NCBI GenBank assembly: GCA_020726505.1
Contig: JAHLEZ010000022.1
Coordinates: 620,001 to 684,000 of the forward strand
Direction of reading: 5' to 3'
Length of the DNA: 64,000 bases
From: Leptodontidium sp. MPI-SDFR-AT-0119
Lineage: Eukaryota; Ascomycota; Leotiomycetes; Helotiales; Leptodontidiaceae
Shown: positions 36,145-47,851 of the stretch, in pieces
Layout: every line of letters starts with the position of its first letter
Position numbering within the stretch: position 1 is the first letter of the stretch
Notes under the pieces: model-generated
Seen by the model: only the letters and a program-made list of their open reading frames with translations
What the model was told of the DNA's origin: nothing
The model's database searches: none
Made by a program: the position numbers and the translations under genes

Positions 36145-37609
36145 CCCGGCTGCTCAACTTTTGCTCTGCTTCGCTCATTGCTTCGGAAAATTATACTGTT
36201 CGGAGAAGGAGGCAGAGTTGACCAGCTCCTAAGGCAGATATCTATTGGGAGGGAGAGGGGAGTCCACGTTTGACGACGATTGCGTGATGAAAATTCTGCA
36301 AATCCACTGAAAAAAGCAAGTGTTGGTTTGGAGTATATCCTTTCTTTATCACGTGATATACAAATTAGGGTTAGCGTCGCTCCTTTCGGAACGTCAAAAC
36401 TAGACTTCACTGGTGGTTCAGCCCTTTCCTTACTTAATCATCAATCAACTTCACTGACTATACGCAATTAGCATTCCACGACTCCATGACGGTGCTACGC
36501 GTTCCGATTGAAACGGCAGCAAGTCTCACCAAAAAAAGGGGGGGCAACTTCGACGCCTTCTTCTCCCACTAATATAGCCCGAATGGGGTTAATATCAAGC
36601 ATAGGATGACAAAAAGTACGTGATAGAATGATTTTGTCTCCTCGGAATTTTTTTTTCTTCTCTTTAAGATTGTTTTTAATCTGCAATTTTTAATATTTTG
36701 CTATAAAACCTGCTCTGTTAGTATATATAACTAATTGCATACTGTGGTGGGGACGACCCCCAAGTTTCTTTTGTCACATGACTGCGCCGGCCCCCCGCAT
36801 ACATAAAAGGGCCCAACACTTGACAACAACACAACAATCATCATCAATACATATATTCTGCCTAATACATCTTTTCCTCCTCCCTTCTCAGCTAATTAAT
36901 ACTCTTCAGATATGTGATATCTTTAGATTTGATCAATCTGTTATTTCCTAACCTAAGGAAACCTCCAGTGGCTCGCTGCATGCTACCCTCTTGTTGTGTG
37001 GTTTTGGGCTTCGTCCCTCCGCAATACAACAACGCGCGTATCACTAAGTGACTACCTTAGCCAACCTTGGGGCCCTCCTTGTAAGGGTACTAGCCTAAGT
37101 AATAATCAACTAGTCTGTATTAAAAGTTGCGATTAGTTGGTCTCAGACGCTTCGCAAGGACTACTATCACGTGCCTCAAATTCTACGGTGTGTGTGTAGT
37201 TTCTAAGCGAAGTGGCTGCCTAGCTAAGGCTCGCAGAGGACTGGAGCACACCGTCACATTGCCCAGTATTATTCCGCCTCGAAGGCTGAAAACCACTTTG
37301 AAAACCACTTTGAAAATATTTGCGTCATCAACAGCAACCTGAATTAGATAATCTCTTTGTATTTTACAGAAGCGCTATTAAGCTGCACTCCATAGGAAAC
37401 GGCTAGAGCGGTACCCATCTCAGAAACAAGCACTGCCGGACGCTGCTGCTACCGGAAACGAGGCAGCTGTGCTGATGGCTGCGACAACTCCCTCTACCGT
37501 TCTCCCAACTCACCACCTGGGAACGTTAGCACCAGAGCAAAACAGACGGATGAGTACGGCACTCTCGTAATCGCTGTCCATACTAGTTCCACCATCCTGA
37601 CGTCCTACA
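36145..37609. other. AT-rich gene-free stretch
   Basis: No gene supported. Sequence is AT-rich with short tracts, and looks like decayed repeat DNA. The last part is the promoter side of the DUF6594 gene; a 71-codon frame at 37127-37342 shows no recognisable features. Confidence 0.45.
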
Positions 37610-38590
37610 ATGAAAACAGTTGAAGATTACAGACCGGGCTATCCCCGTTTTACGGCCTTGATAGCGACGCACGATCTTTATTTCATATCTCGGCGCTTCA
37701 GCAAGCTGCGGGCTCGCCTGCTGCTGCTCAAGCAGGACAGGCTCGTCGTTCTGGAACGGCAGTTAGAGGAGGCCGATCAGGCAGAGGGTTGTCCTCTCTT
37801 CCTCGCCAGGAGACGCTCCGACGTAAACCCCACACGCGAAGCCCTCCTCGCTGAAATCGAGTCGCGGTTGGCGGACTATGGTACAAAAGCATAATAGTGT
37901 GATTTAGACGCACGTGTTGACGATTGGCAGATTGCTTCCTGGAAAAGACGCACCGCACGCTCAGCTACGACCGCGCCAAGTCTAGAGACGTTTTGAGCTT
38001 ACGAAATTGGGTGGACGGCACGGCGTGCCTTGCCAGGAATGAGTCCGAATATCTCGAAGAGCGGGACTTGATAACGCTAGGGACGACTCAAGACAATGCA
38101 CTGAGTTTCATCCAAGACTGGATTGAAGACAGGCTTATGTACTGGTACAGCGGTTATCGACAGGTTAAAACTCTCCCCCTATACACCTCGGGAATGCTTC
38201 GCTAACCAACAGCGCTGACAGCGACCTCTTCACGACATATCAACCGACTCCAACGTGTATGCCTACTCCGGGTCGCTAATAAGGCGAACCGCCAAGGCCC
38301 TGCTGTTAGTCCTGTTAGCCTCTTCTCTCCTGGCGCCGGCCATAGTCTGCAACTTTGTCAACAATATGAAAGCGCGAGTCATCGTCGTTGTCATTGCGAC
38401 AGTGTCCTTCTTGGTTCTTCTCTCTGCTCTGACAAAATCGAAGTCGATGGAACTCGCCGTCGCCGGTGCCACGTGAGTCTAGTACGCTCTGTTCAGGATG
38501 GCTTCACATCATACTGATGCACGCGTCTGTTCTAGGTACGCCACGGTGCTGGTCGTGTTCCTGTCGAATGTGAACTCCAGTTATCCGTAA
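37610..38590 (+). CDS. DUF6594-domain membrane protein
   Basis: Four exons, 37610-37880, 37931-38163, 38222-38472 and 38536-38590, 269 residues. The sequence follows the fungal DUF6594 family: YPRFTALIATHDLYFISRRF, then RARLLLLKQDRLVVLERQLE, RDVLSLRNWVDG, LIRRTAKALLLVL and MELAVAGATYATVLVVFLS. Two to three hydrophobic helices sit at the C-terminus (ALLLVLLASSLLAPAIVCNF, IVVVIATVSFLVLLSAL, ATVLVVFLS). The function is not established; genes of this family are frequent in fungal genomes, often near HET and NLR genes. The donor of intron 2 (CAG/GTTAAA) is weak, but the join restores the family sequence (R-Q-R-P-L-H). The N-terminus is a little short compared with relatives, so an upstream exon may be missing. 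Confidence 0.8.
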
Positions 38591-39280
38591 CTCCAAGAGG
38601 GTTGGGGTATAGCAGGGACGGACGGGTGACAGGTGGACGGACGCAGCCGGTTCGGCGGGGGAGACTATCATCCTCCACGTGCTAATTGGCGAGACTCAAT
38701 CATGATGCATGCTTGGAGAGCAGAGCCGAGCATGAACAGTCGTCTAATGCAAAACTAGCAAGAAGTACTGCAGTGAATTTTCGAGTATTGATAACTTTTT
38801 ATGATAAGTGTAGAGTGATTAAACCTAATTTCCAGGGAGACGAATTTCAGGCGCTTTTTATACCATTGTTTACAGCGTATGATAGTGATTGAGTGAAGCT
38901 ATTTATGACGGCTCAAATCTAGACCCTGCTTTAAAGAGGCATATGGGAGTGCGTACTGAAGGCTAATCGGGATCGATTAGAGGCTAGCTACTAAGGAGAA
39001 AATAAAGATACAGAAAAGAAGATTCCCCCCTTGCCAGAGAACTCTTTTTGACATCCGAGCGAGATTAATGTTCAGATCTCCCCTGAACCCTGGCCGGATC
39101 AGCGATCCCCTTAGTGTTATGTTACGTGGCCGCCCACACACCTTCCTTAGGGCGCTGGCATTTTGGTGCTGCTGTTAAGCAAACGCCCTTTTAAAATTGT
39201 ATAAGTTATCAAACTATTTAAAAATTCTAAAAACTTTATATACTATATAAAATATTCCAAATAGCTCGAATTCTAATCCG

Positions 39281-39307
39281 CCCCCCCCCCCCCCCCCCCC
39301 CCCCCCC
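39281..39307. repeat. 27-base poly-C tract
   Basis: An uninterrupted run of 27 C residues following a G at 39280 and preceding AGG. It is strongly out of keeping with the AT-rich surroundings. Confidence 0.95.
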
Positions 39308-39531
39308 AGGCCAAATTTGGGTTTGAGAGGTTAAATAGTGTAGGTGATTTGCTAGTAACCTTCTAGTGGAAGAGTATGTAGCTTTAGGTAACAAAGAGAC
39401 GGATTTGTGTCGACGATGTGACATAGAGAGGGATCATGTTCCAGCAGGAATCCTGTAAGGGAGCAGAAGCGTATTCCTGGGCAGTCAGGCAAGGAAACTA
39501 TAGCTGAGCACACAGGCGGCCAAAATGAGCT

Positions 39532-39919
39532 CTATAATAAAGTGCTCAGGCTCTGACCAGGTGCGCTCACCCTCAGCTCAGGTTCAAGCAGCAGCCGCTC
39601 ACGTCCGGAGATTAAAACGGATCCAGCGAAAGGGAAAATCAGTCCTGAGTATATGGGAATTTCAACTCTTTTGCCAGTCTCATCAATCCTGCTTATAATG
39701 TACTTCACTCGAAACGTCGATATGTTCGCTTCCTGCTCTTCCGTCGATTGCAGGTTTTGAGCGGCCGAGGCTTTATCGCCTTGAGTCAAGAAGTCTATTT
39801 GCGTCCTGCAAAGTCTGAAGCTGACTTCTCAAACGAGCTACTTCTATCGCAAGATCTTCCACAACATGATAATTCGTGTGGACTGTGCATTTCAAGCACG
39901 ACGCTACTTCCTCTATCAT
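39532..39919 (-). pseudogene. Possible broken gene, coiled-coil then beta-rich segment
   Basis: Two adjacent - strand frames look protein-like. The upstream one (from an ATG at 39919) reads a helical segment with HVVEDLAIEVARLRSQLQTL, which could be a coiled coil. It stops near 39779, just where the second frame begins: FRVKYIISRIDETGKRVEIP, then VLISGRERLLLEPELRV. The overlap with a frame change suggests one gene split by a frameshift. I recognise no family, and the DNA around it is repeat-like. Confidence 0.3.
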
Positions 39920-41261
39920 ATTAGCCTTAAGTAAAGAGTAATCTCTTCCCTGACCTTGCAAGCTTGGGAAATACAGATTCGAGCCTCAAGACGACACTTG
40001 ATAAATAGGACCTGTTCTTAGCCAGGTAAACGTACTACTTCTAGGAGTGCTGTTAGAAACCTCACCTTGATTAGGCTATACTGTGGCATCTCCGCTGAAT
40101 TTGTCAGTCTATATTATGTCTGCTCGACTATCGCCTAAGAGAATCCTAATTAGCAGTTTATCCTGGAAAAGAGCGATCGAAGTTGAAACGTACCGTTAAC
40201 ATTAGCAAACCTGAGATCCGCACGATCTCTCGGGGTATCTGGCTCTGCAGCTTTTACTTGACCGACATTTCTCAAACTGGCGGGCTCGTTAATTAAGACT
40301 GTGGTTCGGCTGTTCGGTTCCATGCATAAATAGTCAACTGTTCTATTACCACTACTTATTGTATTAGCTCATCGTTTATTCTGAAAATGGGATACTTAAG
40401 CAAGAAGTATTTACTTAATATCTGCAAAGTAATATCTATTGTCAAAATAGCTTATACCCCAGCCCTAGTTACAGAAATTACTGCCAGCGATATTCTGCGC
40501 TGTCTAGCTAAAGCTTTTACTATTCTAGTAACTAAACTAGATTCGAAGTTAGCCAGTCTTCTTATCCGTGACTCTTATGATATCTGCTTTGCTATTACCA
40601 TCCTAATCGCCGATATAAAGTAACCTGCAATCGAGACCCGTTGCGAAACTGATTTAAGGCTCCTAAGCACCACCATTTTGGTAGTTGTCGAAGGTGAACT
40701 TGGTACTTTTGTTCCAGAATACGCTAACTATACCAGTTAGTAAGATCCAGATGTAATCGTCAAATTTGGTTCCAGTTGTATCACCCCAATAAGCGCCGTC
40801 TCCTGCGAGATGGTCAGCGGATTCTCATTTCGATACGCATATCTGACGGGGTAGAAGTGCCCCATACCTTTCTGAAACTTGCCACCAGATCCAAGATTCT
40901 GGAATATTCTGACTTGGTACGCATTTTTGCTGTCGGCAGTCGATGGGAGAGGCTCGGATAGCAATGACCCAGGCTTTGACTAGACAGGTTCATCTGAACC
41001 TCTTGAAGGAGGTGCGAAGGGAAGTTGGGCATCAGTAAACAGCAGGCGTTCTAATCATCTAATTTCGATTGGCGCAAGTCTATGCGAATCTGCAGAAGGA
41101 CGGAGATCAAAGATTGAGGGACATCAGTCTTTCATTAGAATTTGGAAGTATTAGGTCTCTTGCTCAGCTGACATTGATGCTTGCGCGATCGTTTGCGCGC
41201 TCGTTTGATGGTGACAGTTGACTTTCAGCTTCGTAGTGTACCCATTGCTATTTCTCCCTTG

Positions 41262-43049
41262 TCACAGTTTTTCTATTCTGATTTTCACCACAACCTTCGT
41301 GCCTAAATGATTATCTTCAGATACAAAACTCGTTTCCTTGATAGAGATCGAAACAGTCCCAGCCTTCGATCTCAAGGTTTTCCTTAGGCGATCTTTAGGG
41401 TTCCCCGGACAAAATGCCGGGAAATACTCCCACTCTTCGCCCGCATTGGTATCCTTCAGATGGGAGCCCCACGGTGTCCTTGATTCGCTCTCCGGGTCAA
41501 GAAAGCAGTGGCACCAAAATAGTTCGTCTCTCCAGATAATCCTACTTCCGAATTTGACTAGAAAGCTGTCATAATCCCCCAGTATACACAGCATCTCAGG
41601 GGAGCTAGAGCGTGTCATTGAGTAATGTGCCTTAAGGGGCCATGTCGGCCACACATGAACCCATCGTGGTGCATTGGTGAGGACCTTGCAATCAGCTGCG
41701 AACCCTGTCGGGTCTACTTCAACCACTAGCCTTCTCTTGGGAATATATTCTTTCAGTTGTTTGGATCTCAGAGTTGCCCTGGAAAATTCTTGTTGAATGT
41801 AGAATGAGGTGACTTTGAAGGAAGCGAGAGCCTGCATGGGCATGAATCGGTAGCGTCGATGGTGGGCTTGAAGTCCGGTTGCCTGTTCTCTGATATCGGC
41901 CAGGGGAAACCTCAGTGAGAACCATGCATATAATCTCGCCAGACTTCCGCAATGTGCAGTGCAGGTAGGCCACTGACAACGAATCCGAGAGTTTTTGCAA
42001 AGGCAGAGTGATGTACAGCCCCTTTGCAGTGAGCAAGAGAGGGGACTGTGCTGATCCGCCAGCACTTCCTGATGTGCATTGAGTCGTGGCAGAAGTACCA
42101 CTTTCTTGTATGATGTTGCCATATCCCTGTTCAGCAGAGTTACCAGCCACAGAGAACTCTGAAATATCCGTAGCTAGTGGCCCAGTTTGAGGCATAGAAG
42201 GGTGTAGGCTTATCGGTCGACCGTTAGGCATGCAGAGATGGAAGCTGCGGGCGAGAATAGTGTAGTCATCTGTGGTTCTCAAAATCTCCTCTTGGAGACG
42301 AGTGAATGCACGTTTGCCTTCTCCATATAACAATGGAATATGGATCTTGAAGATTCCCAATAGGCAGTACGACATGTCCTCGACTCTAGTTGTGGTTCGT
42401 GAGGCAGCCCACGACATTCTTTCCGCGACATGATATACAGAGGGGTCGCAACCTTCAAGAACGCGAGAATCAATGCCTGTGATGAGAGCGATTTCATCTC
42501 GTAGACTTTGTTTGGTGCCGATCTCCTCCCAGCTTACAGTGTAAAATTCAACAGTCTTTGGTGCGATCAGTTCTTGCAACGTCCATCCTCTGGAAAACCA
42601 TCTGCTGCTTTTGAAAGCCTCCGGTAGACCATAGAACCCAACACCGGAAGAATCGACTTCAAAAGGAATTGGCACGTCTGTTAGATAGGCATAGCATACA
42701 TCGGCATCCCGGTACCACATATACATCGAGTTAATAGCCTCAGATAACTCTGCGCTACTAGTTTTGTCGATGCTAAGCGAAGACAATTAAATCAGCATGA
42801 CCCTTCATATATATGAAATACTTACCAGCAGGTATCGATCCAGACATAGCTATAGCCATCTTCAACAGCCTTCTTGCAGCATCCGCTCAGCTTGGCATAC
42901 CCCGCCTTCTTCTCTGCTTCCGCCGGTGTTGACATGTCCTGTAGCGTGACCTCATCTTCTCCCCAGGTGTGAGATAAGATTGCGTAGATGGGCAGTTCAC
43001 AGCCAAAGAATAACTCGAGTTTGAGTGTGCTAGTGTTGAGTAACCTCAT
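41262..43049 (-). CDS. HET-domain protein of the HET-E/D type, apparent frameshift in the C-terminal half
   Basis: Exon 1 is 43049-42826, exon 2 starts at 42772; the join makes the canonical WIDTCCIDKTSSAELSEAIN. Other HET motifs are YAILSHTWGEDEVTLQDM, GYAKLSGCCKKAVEDGY, MYMWYRDADVCYAYL, WFSRGWTLQELIAPK, and after the HET core RTTTRVEDMSYCLLGIF and IPLLYGEGKRAF, which mark the module found at the N-terminus of HET-E/HET-D-like proteins. The first frame stops at 41719. A second frame, open to 41262, better continues the protein after about 41906 (RYRFMPMQALASF, SFYIQQEF, KRRLVVEVDPTG). The GGGG run at 41903-41906 (CCCC on the coding strand) is the likely site of a one-base insertion. No NACHT or WD repeats follow, so it is a stand-alone HET protein of roughly 600 residues. 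Confidence 0.82.
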
Positions 43050-44510
43050 GGTGATGATGCGACAGTGCAGTGTGATATCGGAGCCTCGAGTTCGGAATCG
43101 TGAGAGAGGTGCCAAGATAATACTTTCTTATTCAAGGTGAGCGGTGTGATTGCAAAGTACCAGTTCAGTGTCCGGATTCGTATTTTGAATCATTTGAGTG
43201 TTCTTGAATGACGCTGCGGTGAGCTGAAAGATCGGGGTGGTCAATCTCAATTCCCTGGATGTTCAGCTGAACGGTCACGTGTACACGAACATGATTGGAT
43301 CCTGGATTAATCAAGATGTCTAAGGAAACAACACTTCTCGAGATCTGAGTTGCAACTGCTATGGTTGCAAAGTTGCCAGTCATGCAGATTCTGTGAATGC
43401 AGTCCTAGGCCCCGAAGTACATCCATCACTTTTCAAAACTCAGACCTGAGATGCACGTTGCTTCGAATCTTTCCCGATCTAGAATAGCTTGCCAAAGTTG
43501 GCATTATCCTCGTGCCACTGCAACAATCGGGCCATCTTCTGGGGCTGTGGCTTGCATGAATGATTGAGTAATGCTTCTCGCAGGAAGAGGCTGACGACGA
43601 CGCTTGTTCATACGTCGACTTTCTGAATCTACACATCCTGCTTGGGAGAGGCGTATATCTGCACTCTTAGTGTGTGAAATTTCGATATAGCCGGAGGCAC
43701 AGCACATATCTGGGGGTGAAAGATCTCCAGCCTCAATTATCCGGATAGTAATTCAGAGCCTTGTTGGGCCAGAGGAACTTGGCAGATTGCACAGCCCACC
43801 ACAATGAAGATTGCCTGGTACGTAGACAGTGATGCAGTTCAAGAAAAAGATGGATGGAAAGCTGATATTTGGCAACCAATTGAAAATGCCTCAAGTGACA
43901 CCACACCATAAAGGGTGGGAAAATAAAATGCAGGTTGATTTCAATGTACACTTGATGGCAGTTTGGCAGAATCTCGGTTGCCCAACCCCTGTAAGCTAGC
44001 CGAGGTCCTGTGGGAGATCTATCTCAGTCCGGGCTGTGCTAAAAAGAACAAGCTTCATGATGCCTTCAACTCCTGTCAGAGGCACCAACATAAAAGGCCA
44101 GCTGATTGGCTGTACGGTATCATCTGATAGAATGCCACATTCTTGAAAGCCCATTCGGCGTCTTCAAGCCTTCCATTCGACTTCTAGCGCGTTACGTATA
44201 CGCTACAGCCCTGGGTAGCGGTGGGTTGCAGCTGTCCCGTCCTGAACCGCTCTGATGCAGGATGTGGGTAGCACTCAGCCCCTCGCTTCCAGGCCCGATA
44301 AGGTTAATGGCGGGGGATGGAGAACAGCTCAGTAGCTAGCTGCTGACTGTGGAATATATCATAGGCCGCATCGCTTCCTCTTCGTATCAGTTGTCCCCTC
44401 GATAGCTTCATGTCCAGTGTCTCTCGGTTACAGTCCTACAGTAGTCCAGTTGGTCTCTGCGCATCAGTCGACCGATTTGCAGGCGCAAGCACCCGCCAGG
44501 CCATCTCCAA
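43050..44510. other. Intergenic between divergent HET and GRDP-like genes, with an overlapping uORF
   Basis: Several short - strand frames (43165-43383, 43433-43707, 43733-43951) have no recognisable features. Just upstream of the GRDP-like gene an ATG at 44410 opens a 42-codon frame that ends at 44538, past the main ATG at 44511 and in another frame. If transcribed it would be an upstream ORF. Confidence 0.45.
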
Positions 44511-46960
44511 ATGTCTTTCCTCGACAAGTTCTCATTGAAGGGCAGCAGCAAGGTCGGCACTGATAACTACCAACCCCCAGAGCCAGTACTGCCAGAGTAC
44601 ACAGGCTTGATAACGAACAATAGCCATGGTGCTCCCCCCTCCTACGACCAGCACGTAAGCTCTGCAAACCCCCCATCCTACGCGGCTACGAAGTATGCTA
44701 CGGGGGAGTTTGATGACGAGCTGGATGCGGGCTTCAGCTCTCTTACTATTGCCGAAAATGCTCCAGAGTTCCCCGAGGCAGATCAGTGCCTTGTGCACCT
44801 CAAACTCCTCTCGGCATTTCACGCACTGAAGGAAGACATTGGATATGCAGATGGAATCTTTGGCCTCTACGATGCGAAGTGTGAGATGGCGACGAACAGA
44901 GATGGCTCGCTTGCGAAGATGCGCGATAAGCGATGGGCATTATACGTGGCAAGGGCTGCGGAACGTTTTCAAGATTGGTGGTTGAAGGTGCTCTGCAATA
45001 TGGAGCCGAGCGTACGGTTGGAGGGCAAGGACATGTCTTCAGGAGCCGCAAACTTCACGGAGTTCACATCGGCGGGTAAGGGAAGAGTGTGGACACAAGA
45101 TATGCTTCCTCCTCTTGGTAAGAATTACCCCGCTGCTAAATACGATGAACTAGGCTGACCTACATTCATAGACGTTCTCATGGTCTGGCACGCCTTCATG
45201 CTAAACCCTCGATCATATCTCGAAGATTGCATTAGATTTGGATTGAAAGACCTGTGGGCAACTGGTATGCCATGGAATGCAGTGAACGCAGCCATCGACA
45301 CGCGATTCAATTACACAGCCCCAGAGGAGGCCCAGAGAAATTTTGCTGTTTCTGGCCACGCATGGGAAAATCAGATGGACCCCTTGGTGAAAATCGTCAA
45401 CTGTCCTAGATGTTCACAGGCGACAGAGGTTCCATGGACGACCTGTTGCTCAAGAGAGAAAAGCTCACCTTACGAGTAAGTTAATCGCATCGCAATGCCG
45501 GCTTGTGCTGATCGACGATAGATTATCAGAGATGAGTGGGTATGGTTATGGAGATCGAGACTTCTCACATGCCTGTCAGAGATGTGGTGCAGTCATGAAT
45601 CATGAATTTCTGCTCGTTGCCAAATTCAAAGAAGCCGTGGAGAACGTCGTTCTGAAAGATTGGCCCCTTGGAGGTACAATATTGGCTCCACAAAGCGGCG
45701 CCCCAGATCTTGCAAGTGTAGACGAGCAGAACATCACTCTGAATACCTTCCCCAATCGACTTTTCCGTCTAGCTCTCAGATCCTCGGTCTTGGAACTCGT
45801 CAAAACCGAAGCGCCCACAATGAACGACGTCAAGCTTCTGATCGAAAGGGCTGTTGCAGACAAGGCGCTCATCAAGGGCGTGAATGGCAAAAGCGTCTTC
45901 GAGAGTGGAGTGCCGCAACGCTTTGAACGCCTTTCAACCCGGAAGATGATGTCTCAATACAAGAAAAATCCTTCAATTTTTGCTCTGGAGCTTGGTGGTG
46001 CTGTCGTAAGACAAGGCGTTTTTGTCGACAAGATGTATAGTATTGATTGGATCCACAGTCCTGCAGCTCGAGAGACCATGGATCGATTGTTGGGGAAATA
46101 CGCACGCTTCATGAAGCTGATGGCTGCCTACCATTTGCGCATAGCAGTCCCAACCCTGGATGTTGATCTGGGGTGGCACACACACCAACTGTCACCAAAG
46201 GCTTATTTCGAATACACAATGGCCAAGGCTAAGAGGTTCCTCGATCACGACGACAAGATTGACGAGGATTCCCTTTCCAAACACTTTCAGTGGACGAGTA
46301 AGACCTACGAGGCTGAATACGGCGAGTTGTACTCTGAGTGTATCTGCTGGTATTGCGAGGGTGAGTTCTTCTTTCTTTTTTCTATGACCTCGCTGACAGC
46401 CCACAGCCGTTCGAGCGCAGACCCATGCCGGGAAGGTTTTCGGAATGTCGAAGCAGGAAAAGGCTCTGAACCGGTTCCACGAATCAGGAGCAGCAAAGCT
46501 ATGTCCTCCAGAAAAATCGGCTCATATCTCGGCCCATTCATCGGTAACGATGGAGGACAATCCCCTGCGCGAAATCATCCTCCGGATTTCTCGCAAACGT
46601 CATGATAGAGAATTGGAAGAGGGCTTTACCAAGGCCTGTAAGAGGGCAAAAGCAAAGGGACGACCAGCTCCAGAGAGAAGCGAGTACTACAAGGGCTCTT
46701 GGGGCTATCCGATGCTCATGTACGGTCCATACATGTCATTGGGGTTGTTGGGTGGCATATATTACGCGGGTGATCCTTGTGTGGGAGCATTTGGAGCTGG
46801 TTCGCCAGGTAATTGTGCTATGGGTACATGTGGGGCTGGAGTAGGGAGCTCGGGAGCTTGTGGTGCTCTGGGATATGGGGGTGGTGTTGGTGGAGGAGGA
46901 GGCGGAGGTTGCGGCGGAGGTTGCGGCGGAGGAGGGGGATGTGGAGGAGGAGGAGGCTAG
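44511..46960 (+). CDS. GRDP-like glycine-rich domain protein
   Basis: Four exons, 44511-45117, 45172-45475, 45522-46360 and 46407-46960, 767 residues. The core matches the GRDP-like (former DUF1399) family: MVWHAFMLNPRSYLEDCIRF, FALELGGAVVRQGVFVDKM, then the conserved LDVDLGWHTHQLSPKAYFEY and ECICWYCEAVRA. Two Cys pairs (NCPRCSQATEVPWTTCC, CQRCGAVM) may bind metal. The N-terminus is Pro/Tyr/Ser-rich with PPSY motifs. The C-terminal 70 residues are almost pure Gly/Cys (CGAGVGSSGACGALGYGGG, then GGGCGGGCGGG), as the family name implies. In plants GRDPs affect stress and auxin responses; in fungi the function is not known. All junctions preserve the family sequence. Confidence 0.88.
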
Positions 46961-47851
46961 CTAGGATGGACATGATACCTTTTGAGCATCTGATTTTTCT
47001 CACTATTCTATAATCTAATTTCCAATACACAACGAACTGTTATCAAGAACTTGGCTTTCAGTTTCGTATTCTTGTCAAACGCGGCCAAGCTGAGTTCAAG
47101 TCCATCACGTGTGCCTCCCAAGGTTTGCCCCCGAGCAGCTCGGCTTTCGCTAAGTAAATTTAGTGTCTGGAAGTCTATCTGGACCTCTCAAACCCAGAAT
47201 TCCAAAGACTGCTAGCATTCTAGTTATGCCCTGATCGCATGATCTCAAAATGCACCATCATAGACGATCGTCATCGTCCAGGGTTCGGGCGTGTGTGGCT
47301 AGCAGCGGGACTGCACTGCGTTCTGACATGGCGGCTCAAACCTTGCATCAGGTGTGTTTCGAAACTCATGCTCTTTGACCTCATAGATCTGGGTCACCAC
47401 GCGACGGCACTGTACAGGTGTATCTGAGCGAGTCGCATCAAGGATGTTTGAACTCAAATCTTTAACGTCATCTGTCCTGATAGGTCTGTTTCTTTCCGTT
47501 ACCCGTGTCGTTTGCGCAACTTGAGCCTCAACCTGCTACATGTGCTGAGGCGGGTGACTTCCCCCAAACCCTCCTCGAGAAGTCTCCGAGAACTTGTTTT
47601 TTTCTCCTGCTTCTTTTCTATTCTCTCTTGATACCTTTGCTGGCCGGCCCACGTCAGTTATTTCGATTCTATTCGCCTTTCTTTCTTCTTCCGACGCTGG
47701 GTTTTCGTCTTTTCTCTTTTGGTCTTGCGGAGTTTCGGGGTTGGTCTCAAAAGTTCAATTTTCTGTCTCTGGAGATAGGACATCACGCACTGTCATCTAT
47801 CCGACTTTCAATGGGTCGAAATCATGCCGACGGTCTCCCAACATCCAAATA
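46961..47851. other. Intergenic, 3' flank of GRDP gene and leader of the membrane protein gene
   Basis: No gene supported. CT-rich stretches around 47580-47700 are consistent with a leader or promoter of the downstream gene. An overlapping frame from 47594 is the same frame as the downstream gene but without an ATG. Confidence 0.45.

Larger units (their letters stand above)
38591..41261. other. 2.7-kb AT-rich, repeat-like region
   Basis: Gene-poor DNA between the DUF6594 and HET genes. It contains a 27-base C run (39281-39307), a fragmentary frame on the - strand around 39532-39919, and an AT-rich 78-codon frame at 40387-40623 on the + strand that I cannot assign. The composition suggests old, decayed transposon sequence. 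No intact gene supported. Confidence 0.45.
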
